Shown: positions 1-9,232 of the stretch, one piece after another
Layout of the letters: every line of letters begins with the position of its first letter
How positions within the stretch are numbered: position 1 is the first letter of the stretch
NCBI GenBank assembly: GCA_012862575.1
Contig: BLSF01000054.1
Coordinates: 1 to 64,000 of the forward strand
From: Parietichytrium sp. I65-24A
Taxonomy: Eukaryota > Sar > Bigyra > Thraustochytrida > Thraustochytriidae
Length of the DNA stretch: 64,000 bases
Direction of reading: 5' to 3'
Program-made: the position numbers and the translations under genes
The notes under the pieces: model-generated
The model's database searches: none
What the model saw: only the letters and a program-made list of their open reading frames with translations
Told to the model about the DNA's origin: nothing

Positions 1-464
1 CCAACGCGCGACCGATCGCTGATGCTCCTTCATCGCGAATTCCATTTCTTTGAAGACTATTTCATTACAAAAAGACATCAAGTCGTCAGCCACCAAGTCC
101 GAGAAAGGTCAGCAAGAGACAAATCTTTTCCACCAAACCGGTGTCAAAGCCACAAGTACATCAATGTAGTCAGCAACACTCAACACATGCACGACTTACC
201 CTAACTGTTGAAGCGTTTTGTTTCCATTCAGCGCAATGGCTATCTTGATCCCTCCACCTTGTCCCATGCAACCATCAAACCTGTGCGTGAAAGGAAAGGG
301 ACCGTCAGAAAACTAACTCACCCGGCTCTTTCACTCAGCTGACGCCACTTCACTTACCACACGGCCACCTCTCGGTCGAGAGTGTTTAGTCCTTCGCTCA
401 CCGAGGTCACACACCAGCATCTCGACTTGACGCCACAAATTTCCCGGTCCTCGTACATTCCCAT
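1..464 (-). CDS. Leucine-rich-repeat (RNI/NLRC3-like) protein, 5' part, spliced, runs off the left edge
   Basis: Three exons can be joined on the minus strand: 464-358, 280-200 and 56-1, with introns of 77 and 143 bp that begin GTAAGT and end CACAG and AATAG. The phases agree (a codon is split after two bases at both junctions). The joined product contains IKIAIALNGNKTLQQLGL followed by QRNGIRDEGASAIGRAL. This is the ribonuclease-inhibitor type of leucine-rich repeat (aL..N.tL..L.L..N.I.deGa.aia.aL). Such repeats form curved protein-binding solenoids. The ATG at 464 follows an in-frame stop and a second ATG lies at 458, but a further upstream exon cannot be excluded. The gene continues beyond the window, so its partner and role are unknown. 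The repeat assignment is strong; the start is weak. Confidence 0.6.
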
Positions 465-897
465 CTTTCTCCGTTGCGTCAGCCTCTAGAACGCTTCGAT
501 CGCGAACAACGACACCTATGACCTCCACTGTGCGAACTGCTCTGTGCCCTGCCCTGTATCCGCGTGTTCTTGTCGGAGTGCTACTGTGTGCGGTGTGGGT
601 GCAGTACGTGCCGTCTTTTTCAAATGATAGTCAACGCTATACTTTGGTGTATCAATCAAAGAAGTAACTATGAAAAAACTGACAGGGGTAGGGAATCATA
701 GGGATTCCCAGAATCTCAGGGGTATATTCCAGGTCCTACGAGGCAGGCAGCCAGCTCGTAGGAGTCGGGGCTTGGTTGAGAGTGGTTGAGAGATGGTCGT
801 GGTCTGCTTGACTTGACTTGCGAGTGATGGAGTCGAGTTGACATGAGTTGACATCGACATCCGAAGTTGGATTGGATTGGATTGGATGGGTTGTTCA
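465..897. other. Spacer without a recognised gene
   Basis: This stretch separates the leucine-rich-repeat gene from the Ulp1 remnant. It holds a short run of TTGGA units (about 866-888) and short chance frames only. Confidence 0.5.
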
Positions 898-1387
898 CTA
901 TTCATTGTTTATTTCTTCTGTGTGCAGAGTGTGCAGCTGCCATCTGGCAGCTAAGGTGGCTCTATGTGCAGCTCGCAAAATCTGTGTGTTACTGAGATCG
1001 TGCTGTGCATTTGAGAGCGGCATGCCAGTAAGTTCACACCGGAAATACTCGAGTGTGAATATAGCGCAGTCATATCCATTCGGTTGTTTAGGAAAGGTCT
1101 CCCCAGGGACAGTGAAGTTCGCGTTGATAGTGGGGAGCCAATATGAGCCAATGCCGGAGACGTGCCTCAATTGCAATGGCAGACCTAACAGTGGTTTGGA
1201 TGTTCTCAGATGGGTCTATAAGCTCGACCCGTGTATCTGGAAAAGATGTGGCGTCAAATTCAACAAGAAGGAAGTGGTTCTGAAGATATACCGGCGCAAG
1301 GACGCGTCTTCTTTGCTGCAGCATCTCGATGAAGTCAAGTGGGACGAGCGCATTGGCGAGGAAAAGGTGAACGAGGTTTGGAGGCAC
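898..1387 (-). pseudogene. Degraded Ulp1/C48-type cysteine protease fragment
   Basis: Two overlapping minus-strand frames together carry the hallmarks of the C-terminal half of an Ulp1 (SUMO protease, peptidase C48) domain. The upstream frame has NHFLLVEFD, with the candidate catalytic His, and ELIDPSEN, with the candidate Asp. The downstream frame has KQPNGYDCAIFTLEYFRC, matching the Q-x-N-x-x-D-C-G/A segment with the catalytic Cys. No single frame covers all of it, so the copy is broken. Ulp1 domains of this kind occur both in host desumoylases and inside several families of DNA transposons. The flanking degenerate sequence and tandem repeat favour a transposon origin, but no terminal repeats or transposase were seen. 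Confidence 0.55.
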
Positions 1388-2150
1388 CCTATAGCCCTGT
1401 CTCTGTCCGTCGGGAAATTGCTCGAGCTGTGATGCTGACGAGGGGTCGTGCAGGAGTCAAAGCGTCGCTAGTTCTATTCCTCTTTCGCGTTGGTGAAGGG
1501 TGGTGGTAGACTTTGTTCTTGCACGAGACCTGCGACATGGTCCTGGCCGGCAGAGTTGCAGGAGGTAATCCACAGTTCACGCCTGGATGCGCAGGTCTAG
1601 TACGAGCTTGTCGCCTCTATCCCAGCGCATGGTCGCGCCCTGTACGCCCATGTCGGTAGCAGCTTTGGACATCAGTAGGCCCAGAATTCCAGTTCGGAAC
1701 CGACCGACATTCTTGCCTGGAGGAGAACCATGGGGCAGCTTCTAACGGATGTCCAGTTGCTGCAGCGTCATTGCGCACAGCATCATCGTTCACTCGTGCG
1801 CATCTCTCACCTGCTCTGTGTCTCCTATTGCAAAGGGCACAGAGCTTTTGCGGACAGCGCGAGGGAATATGAGCCAGAGGTGGCTGTCCCAAGTCCAACT
1901 CGGAGCAGTGCAAGCAAGTACCCCTCGGTCGGGACTCGCAACGTGTACTCGGGTGCCCAGACTGTGCCGCAGTATTGGCATGGGCTGTCTGGACAGTAGT
2001 ATCGTCTGTAGGGTTTCCCATGACATCTGCAGGACATGCAAAAAGAGTCAAAGAGTCAAGTCCTTGGCCACAACTGTCTCCTCTCTTTTCCTCCTTTCTC
2101 ACTGCACTTCAACTCTCGTGCTTGCTGTATCCGTTCACACCGGAAACTGC
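1388..2150. other. Degenerate sequence upstream of the Ulp1 fragment
   Basis: No intact gene is visible. One minus-strand frame (about 1617-2102) contains a Cys/His-rich stretch, CLHCSELDLGQ, then CPQKLCALCNRRHRAGERC, spaced like a zinc knuckle. It would suit a mobile-element protein, but the frame lacks other support. Confidence 0.3.
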
Positions 2151-2510
2151 TGCCAGTGCATGCTGCCGGCCTAGCCATGTAGAAATCCAGCTAAAGAAAT
2201 GTTAGTACTGATTTAGTGTAAGATGAGGCTTGTGTAACATTCTCTCTACGGTGTGGATGGTGCCTCCACTCAGACCACGTGTTTTGTTCATAAAGCTATG
2301 AGAGGCGTAAAGAATTTCTGTTACCGGACCTGCCAGTTCATGCTGGAGGCCTAGCCATGTAGAAATCTAGCTAAAGAACTGTTATTACTGATGTAATGCA
2401 AGATGAGGCTTGTGTAGCATTCGCACTACGGTGTGGATGGTGCCTGCACGCAGACCACGTGTTTTGTTCATAAAGCTATGAGAGGCGTATAGAAGTTCTG
2501 TTACCGGACG
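2151..2510. repeat. Two tandem copies of a 180-bp unit
   Basis: Copy one (2151-2330) and copy two (2331-2510) align at an exact 180-bp offset. Shared blocks include CCTAGCCATGTAGAAATC, AAGATGAGGCTTGTGTA, TACGGTGTGGATGGTGCCT and GTTTTGTTCATAAAGCTATG. The copies differ at scattered single bases. The unit length resembles a nucleosome-sized satellite monomer, but only two copies are present here. Confidence 0.9.
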
Positions 2511-2980
2511 AAAGTGTCTGCAACCCGAACCCAGACTCGATTCGAAAATGCATGGGGCTATTTTGGCATAGCAGAGATTGGCATAGCAGAGACTTGGTTG
2601 ATATGATCAACCAAGCCCCGATGCGTTCGCGTTGTACACGCACGTAACCAGTTGATCTTGGTAGCACAGAGAGGAGCCCTTCTATGGGAACGTGCTGGTG
2701 TGTTTCTACTTTACTTACAACTCCATTATGTCTTAATAGCTGATTCGTAGACCTGGGAGGTAGACGTGACATCAGTCCAGTCCAGGCAAGGAAGCAATCC
2801 CCCTTTGCTCACAGTGAGCCAAAAGGCTCATCAACTCAGCATCCCATTGGTCATCCGAAGCATGAACTTCATCCGCAGGAAGTCGAAGCATCCCGTGACA
2901 CGCCCGCCGCGCTGGAAGAGGCAGATGGACAGGAGACGGACGACAGGCAAAGACGCAGAAGCAGCGGCCCGGGAGCAATC

Positions 2981-4209
2981 TTGAGTGCTTGCGTGGTAAA
3001 AAGAAGGAGAAGAAGAATCTTTTTACAAAGGTCATCTGGGAAAGCAGCGAAGGCGAAGGACTCCATCACAAAGTTTGCGCTCTCTGGCCAGAACCAAGTG
3101 TTTCTCTGGGTGGACGAGGAGGAGAAGAAGCGTGACGCACCCGACTTTCCAGATTTTGCCGAGATAAAAGACACAGTCCGGGCTGTGAAGGAGCGGGGGG
3201 GCACTGAGTACCCCAATATACTTGTTATCGTGTCTGGCCTGAACCGCAAGACCGTGCTTGCGTCCATCAAGCAAATCCTCGGGGACACTGGGAGCTCTGT
3301 CGGCGTATTCACACCTGACCAATATCGTAGCGTCGCTTTCCGCGAAGCGTTTCCTGGTGAAACGTTCGAGTTTAACGTTGCATACCGCCATCATCTAGTG
3401 CGATCTTTGAACCAATACTTTCGTGCTGATCAATTCGACCAAGCCATGGAGAACATCCGGCACGAGGACATCGTTAAAGCATACAACTTTTTACTCGGAA
3501 AGAGTTTGAAGGTCACTGGAAGCAGGAGGAATGTTCGCGAATTCCAGAAAGCATACGAAGCCTCGGCCGGAGTCCCAATCGCGTTACCTTTTCCAGAACG
3601 GCTGATGCCCGCTGAGCAGGTTTCTGGGGCAGAGGTCGGCGGACGATACGAAAGCGGCGGATCCACAACGTCAGAAGACCTAATCTCCCTGGACCCACCA
3701 TCTCTTTGCAAAAAAACGCCGGAAATGAGGGCTATTCAATGCGTTCAACTATGACTTCACTTCTCAGGCTAGCCTCAACGTGAACGTGCAACAGCCATCA
3801 GTGCGACACTTGGCTTGTGAAGTGAATAAAGTAGTGAACCTGTATCAGAAGCTTCCCGCAGGGAAGAGAAAAAGCTCGGCAGAATCTATCAGAGAATGCA
3901 CAAATCTGAACCGCAGGAGCTCGCACCAGTTTTAAGTGTACAAGAGCGCAGAAACGAGATCCGGAAATGGTTGAACCCAGTCAAGAAGCTGACTTTGCAC
4001 GGGCACTTGACCCCGCCCAGTGGCAAAATATGGAATCGCTGGTGCTGGACAACTCTGTTCCGGCCATGGAATTTGCCGAGCAAAGTCCCTCCTTGGACCA
4101 TCCGTCACGGCCAATCCAGCCGTACATGACTGCGGAGAGCGTAGCTCAGATCTTTACACTGACCAAGGAGCAATTTTTGCCCTTTGTGGTCTTTGCAGAG
4201 TACGCTTAA
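2981..4209 (+). pseudogene. Unrecognised protein gene with interrupted frame
   Basis: The longest open frame runs to 3754 and has ordinary coding texture, for example QNQVFLWVDEEEKKRD and YPNILVIVSGLNRKTV. It has no ATG near its beginning; the first in-frame ATG is at 3448. Coding-like text continues downstream in other frames (GLFNAFNYDFTSQASLNVN, then SVQERRNEIRKWLNPVKK, then ESVAQIFTLTKEQFLPFVV up to a stop at 4207-4209). The gene is therefore either interrupted about three times or contains introns I could not place. I do not recognise the family. It converges on the membrane-protein gene that follows. Confidence 0.4.
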
Positions 4210-4280
4210 ACACAAGAACCCAAAAACTGAATTCGCAACTGCGTTCGTGAAAAAAAAAAAAAGAGAAAATATTTTGCCGC

Positions 4281-5219
4281 TCATCCCGATCGTTGCTTGA
4301 GCGCAGAGGCTGTTACTTCTTCAGATTCGACTGGCTGTGCAGCTGCCGCTTTAGTGGAGGCAATAACCTCTTTCAAAAACTCCAGAACGTCTCCATCCAG
4401 TTTTTCATTGGTTTCCATCTTTTCAAGGACCGCGTTCACCGCTTTGCTTTGAAGATAAAACTTGTTTTTCTCCAGACCAAACTGCTCACGTCGGAGTTTT
4501 CGATCCTCATCTGCCTGCTCTTTTGCTTGCCTGCCTTGCTCACGTCGGAGTTTTCGATCCTCATCTGCCTGCTCCTTTGCTTGCCTCCGGTCGGCATCTG
4601 CCTGCTCACGTCGGAGTTTTCTATCTTCATCTGCCTGCTCCTTTGCTTGCTTTCGGTCGGCATCTGCTTGCTCAGATAGTTGTCTCAGCTGAGCAGTTGT
4701 AAGCTTCTTCTCTGTCATCTTCCCATAAACAAAGACAACGATGTAAATCACACCTGAGAACACGACCACGATGATCACCGTTTTGGCATAGGTGTCGCTG
4801 TTGTCTACTGGCTCAGCCTGGAAAATTTCACAGGTTTCAGTGTCGTTACGCTTGTTGTACGTCACGTTGTACTCGCCGTAGCCGCGAGCGTCCAGGAGCT
4901 TGGACACTTCAAGTCCACTCATAAGTGAGCGGAGATTGGTGCCATTGTCCGACACGAGGCTGTTGCACTGAAAGAGGAACAGCTCCGCAAAGTCGCTGGA
5001 AGTCACAGGAGCCGGGCAGGTGGTAGCAGCAGTAGCAACTTCCTCGAGTCGCTCCTGTTCGGCGACAGCAGCAACCACCTGGCACACTTGTTTGGCCCAG
5101 TCACACTCGCGCGGTTGCATGTCCTTCTGGTCACACGCTTTGCACTTTTGCACGCCTCCACGCTTTTGGGTTTTGTGTCTCTCGTGAGTGTGTGACCAGG
5201 GTGAAACATGTTGAAACAT
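4281..5219 (-). CDS. One-pass membrane protein with charged coiled-coil repeat tail
   Basis: From the ATG at 5219 the product has three parts. The first is a Cys-containing N-terminal region of about 145 residues (KCKAC, CPAP, FQCNSL, ETCEIF) with N-glycosylation sequons NGT, NVT and NDT. The second is a single hydrophobic span, TVIIVVVFSGVIYIVVFVYG, and the third a tail of repeated QADADRKQAKEQADEDRKLRRE units that should form a charged coiled coil. Cys and sequons before the span imply a lumenal or outside N-terminus, so a signal peptide is expected. A separate frame starting at the ATG at 5314 supplies a hydrophobic stretch (LIVNGGLLLLCVVVS). It runs into this region one base out of phase across a 10-bp repeat at 5201-5230. 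The family is not recognised. Confidence 0.6.
   Translation of the reverse strand: MFQHVSPWSHTHERHKTQKRGGVQKCKACDQKDMQPRECDWAKQVCQVVAAVAEQERLEEVATAATTCPAPVTSSDFAELFLFQCNSLVSDNGTNLRSLMSGLEVSKLLDARGYGEYNVTYNKRNDTETCEIFQAEPVDNSDTYAKTVIIVVVFSGVIYIVVFVYGKMTEKKLTTAQLRQLSEQADADRKQAKEQADEDRKLRREQADADRRQAKEQADEDRKLRREQGRQAKEQADEDRKLRREQFGLEKNKFYLQSKAVNAVLEKMETNEKLDGDVLEFLKEVIASTKAAAAQPVESEEVTASALKQRSG
4480..4672 (-). repeat. In-frame coding tandem repeat (Arg/Glu/Asp/Gln-rich)
   Basis: The block CGTCGGAGTTTTC.ATC begins at about 4490, 4540 and 4610 on the plus strand. It alternates with a CTGCCTGCTC.TTTGCTTGCCT block. In the protein these give QADEDRKLRREQ alternating with QADADR(K/R)QAKE. All copies keep the reading frame, and some are shortened. 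Confidence 0.85.
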
Positions 5220-5522
5220 GTTGAAACAACAACACACAACAACAACAACCCACCATTGACAATGAGCTGTGAGTTCTGTGAGTAGTGAGTGCTAGCATAC
5301 TGGGGTGTGCGCATGCTCGTGCGAAAAGAACTACACCTAACTTATTTTTGTTAAGCTAACAACTAAGGCCAGTGAGTAATCGAACTCCTACCGTATCGCT
5401 CGCTAGGGTTCTTGGAATCGTTCTTTTATTCATGGATCTCCCACTAGGCCATCTCTCTAGCACGCATTATACGCTTTAGTACCAACGGCTCGATCAAATT
5501 GTGGCTTGGCCGAAATTTAATT

Positions 5523-5980
5523 AAAGAGGAGGCATTGCGGATCTCTACTACATGGGACACTTTGCTCGGGAGTCTGAAAAAGTGGGGACTGGGACCAAAA
5601 GTACATTTCGGGTGCGGAACGTCCTACTTGGCCTCCACGGGTACTACATCAGCCCGGCTGGCGCGAGACGTCTCCTTCGGGAAGCGTTTTTGATCGAGAG
5701 CCAAGTGGATTCGTACATGAGCTATGTGATCATGGCGGGGATCAAGTCAGAACACGAGGCAAAAAGTGATCCTGGGGTCTCCAACGGGGTTAGAGCCTTT
5801 GCTGCAAGGGCTCCGTAGATTTTCCAGTTCAACACGCGCGGCACACAAGTCCAATCGAAAGATGTTCAACACTCTTCGACGAGTGACAATACGGCACAAG
5901 TGGTTGTTGCTCTAATCATCGCTGGGTTTGTTAGCATTATTGCGGTCCAGATCGCGCTGGAACGTTTGAGAAATCGTTAA
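5523..5980 (+). pseudogene. Glycosyltransferase family 25 C-terminal remnant
   Basis: The frame carries ADLYYMGH, like the W/aDllyLG block, and LHGYYISPAGARRLL followed by VDSYM. This matches the GT25 (LPS-biosynthesis/collagen galactosyltransferase-like) pattern gyYlIs.aGA.kLL....vD. The N-terminal half of the domain is absent and stop codons precede it. After an in-frame TAG at 5816-5818 the same frame resumes (IFQFNTRGTQVQSKDVQ), passes through a hydrophobic span (VVVALIIAGFVSIIAVQIAL) and stops at 5978-5980. A 42-bp GT..AG segment at 5777-5818 could be a mini-intron that removes the stop. Otherwise this is a truncated and interrupted gene. Confidence 0.5.
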
Positions 5981-6194
5981 TTTGGCTATGATCATCTCAG
6001 GTTTCCCAGAGAGTGACGAGAGGGAATCTTTTGTTTTTGGTTTTGTTTCTCAAAAAAAAAAATCTATGTACTCTAAGATGAGCAAGTGCGCGGGTGGGTG
6101 ATACAAGAGGAGAATGTCGACTGGTGACAAGGAGCAAATTCACGGCCCATTCAATGCAATAAACTTGACAGACTGCAACTGACTGTGTGAAAAC

Positions 6195-8457
6195 CTAGTC
6201 CCGAGCAGGACGAGGAAATGTTAGATAGCTCTCGATGATATGGGCTTCCTCTTTCGAGCCCGAGTCTCTGCGCTCTACGGCTGTGTAAGGTTCCGTTTGC
6301 GCATCGTCAGCGAGGACTTCGATTGGTCCATGGTCGCTCCTTCTTTGTGCCTCTGGAATTGTTGCTTGAAAGCGATCAACATCGCCAAGTCCGTTATCTT
6401 CCGCGCTCGAGTCAGATAGAAAAGCAACGGGAATTGCGAGTTGCGCGCGGCTCCAACTCCTGCCGGAGCGGATGTAAAATATCACAACTACTGTAGAAAA
6501 GAATACAATTGCACCTGCGGCAGCGGCCACTGCGACTGTCAGAGTGTCGTCCTCGGCATTGTTCTCTGCGTCGGCGTTGCTGCCTTGGCTGGGTGACGTG
6601 GTTGGTGCAATGCTACTCGATGAAACAACCTCCCCGGTACAGTCTTGCTTCACTCGGACATACTCGAACGTCATTACAGTCTTACGATCACTGAAATTCT
6701 GTAGACGATGTCCACTACAACGGTCTGTTCCTATGAAAGAATAGCCGGCGAGACTCGGCTCGGTTTGATCGTCTAGCACATTCGGGCTGTTGTCTTTGAA
6801 CCACCAATCGTTAACATCACCTACATGACCGAAGCTGCCTATTGCCGATCTCTCAAGCTCAAACTGATTGTCGGCTTGAATTAGCCGCACCATGTAGTGA
6901 GTTGCTGGCCACCCGAAACTTCCCGGATACCCTTCTTCGTTGTTTGTTCCAATCTTCTCGTCAATGTGCCAAATGAGAATCCCCCCGGGAAGTAGCGAGT
7001 CATATCCATATGTGCCGCGATTCTCTATGAGGATGTAGTCGTCATACGTTGTGGTCCCATCCTTCATCTTAAGCATAAAGACAGTCCCGTTTGGAGAAGA
7101 TTGGACTGTCGGCAGAGAGTATGTGCCTGGGGCGGTTATCTCCTGCACGTCCACCAAACCAAGCCGGTACTTGGACCAAGCGGAAAGAGATGCCGGGTAT
7201 CTCTCTGAACTATCCGCGCCATATCCGTTGCCCATGAGACCATAAATCGAAATGCCAGCAGAAGACCTGTCCGTGTCAAGCAACGGTGTCAGCCCCATGT
7301 AGAGCACTGGGGTAAACGCCAACGCGACATTCATGGATCGAGCCCACACGGTAAGTAAATCATGTGATAATGGGAACAAACAAAACGAGGATCACCATCG
7401 AGCAATGCGACTCTCGCCAACACTTACTGGTATTATAGGCAAGCAATCCGATGCGCGTGGGCTCCCGGCCTGAAGTTCCGTGTCTCCCTGCGACTATGTA
7501 GTATTTTCCAACCTTGACTCCCCCTGTTCTGGAGGTGTAGTTGGTTTCCAAAGCAGAGATGTGTCCCCAGACCCAGTATGTCGCATCTCCTATCCCAGCG
7601 AGGGTTTCTGCTCCATAGCCAGAGTGAACAACTGTAAAACTATCGATCAAGCCATCTCCATCCATATCAAAGTCACCGATGTTGACCACGTTTCCGTCGA
7701 CTGCCTCAAGGGCTTCAAATATTGCATCGCGTACTTTGGGATTCCCAGAAGGACAGCTCCCTCCGCAAGATGTTCCATCCGCTTCTTTTTCTCCTGCAGC
7801 CTGGCGGTGAGTGTAGTTCGAGTCGACCCAGCCTATGACCGTGGTCTCAATATCGAGTCTTCCGTAGGTGTTGAAATTGAAGTAATCGGTCAATGAACCT
7901 GTTGGGGCATAATCCACATCCCCGCCGAAGGCCGTAAAAACCTTGTCGTACACCGTTTTGTCGGGTACCTGCGCATCGGAGACCTCGTCGCTCCACCGAA
8001 TGAGGAGGACAAGATTTTTCAGTTTTTGCGGCTCAGACCTGACGAAACTTTTTGCACGCAGGTCTCTGGCTCGACGCTCAAAGAATGAGTTTTGGATATC
8101 GGCAGACGTCTTGTCCTCGGAAATTTTCGGTGTTGGGCGGATTCCCTTGGGAAACGAAAGCTCCCTGCGAGAGCTTGAGTTGGTGGATAGTCTCTCGTCG
8201 GAGCACAGTAGCCCTGACACCGGCGACGTACCACTCGCATAGCGGAAACCAATCGTCCCGTCCTCCTCCGTTGTGGGGCACAGGGTGTACCCGTCCTCAC
8301 TTTCGATCCAATGATAAAAAGCGTCACCTTGGCTGCGGACGCACACCTGGCCATCCGAGGTTTCGAACACAATGCAGCCTTCCCGGCCCGCAGCAGGTGG
8401 TCCGCAGAGCGCGATGCAACACACCGTCAAGAGTGGCACCCAAGCTTTTGCCCCCAT
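6195..8457 (-). CDS. M6-like (immune inhibitor A family) membrane-anchored protease homologue, HEXXH lost
   Basis: Two exons, 8457-7428 and 7306-6195, flank a 121-bp intron (GTAAGT..CCCCAG, phase 1) and give 713 residues. The N-terminus has a signal peptide (MGAKAWVPLLTVCCIALCG). The body follows the M6 pattern: NLVLLIRWSDE, GSLTDYFNFNTYGRLDI, DFDMDGDGLIDSFTVVHSG, REPTRIGLLA, DTDRSSAGISIYGLMGNGYG and YPASLSAWSKYRLGL. A transmembrane segment lies at about 599-622, followed by a cytosolic tail of about 90 residues. In the family, IGvlA is followed by HExxHxxGLPDLYD. Here the aligned residues 341-354 read YNTML then YMGLTPLLD, so both zinc ligands and the catalytic Glu are missing. The start is the ATG before the signal peptide; upstream codons of the frame are not needed. 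Confidence 0.8.
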
Positions 8458-9232
8458 TTGCGCGGACCGTCGCACCCGTATCAACGGGCGGACGCTTCCC
8501 AATTCCACACACCGCGCACACTGGAAACCTCGCTCGCTCGCTTTCACTCACGGCCGTCCAGAAGGTACGAGCACTAGTATTAGTGATTAGTGTAATGTAC
8601 GTAGTAGGACACGCACAACCAAGCAGATCTAGGGCACACACCTCTTGAATTCAGAATTCAGAAACTTTCAACAGTCAGCTCTAGCTCAAGTTAGTTCAAA
8701 TGAGTTTGTCTCTTTCGTTGCAACACAAAACTCGAAGCTCTAGCGAACGGCATAGTACTCGCCTAACGCAGCCCCTGGCACATGGCATAGTTGGTGTGTC
8801 ACCAGATGCAAGTGAGTTGTTACTTGTGGTTAGCGGCTCACTGGCCTTTGAATGCCTCTGGCGCTGCGTCACAGAGCTTATCGTGCTAACCTGGAGAAAT
8901 TGAACAACGTACTCCTCCCCCCCCCCCCCATAAGTAAGTGCGCGCGCCTGCAAGGAGATAGGTGGGTGTTTGTGATAAATCCTTTGTGACCTGACTGTCC
9001 TGACTGTGAATGGATGTCAGCTACGTGAGTTGTTAGTAGTGAGAGACAGGCGAAGAATGAGGATCATAATTGTGCTCGTTTCTTCTTTCGGGTGGGATAG
9101 CAGATGGAAACCGGCTTTAGATCGCTCATACGTGTTTGATCAAATAATGACGGCCATGCTTCCACCGACCAGAGTGCGAAAGCTTGAATCAATCACGTAT
9201 GCGTTGAAAATGAATAGAGCAGCCGCAAATGC
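8458..9232. other. Spacer; upstream region of the M6-like gene
   Basis: No gene is recognised. The segment holds the presumed promoter of the M6-like gene, a run of 12 C (8918-8929) and chance frames. Confidence 0.5.

Noticed and set aside
518-667. 49-codon plus-strand frame with a hydrophobic stretch, looking like a small membrane peptide
   Set aside because: Partly antisense to the first exon of the leucine-rich-repeat gene, short, and without further support.
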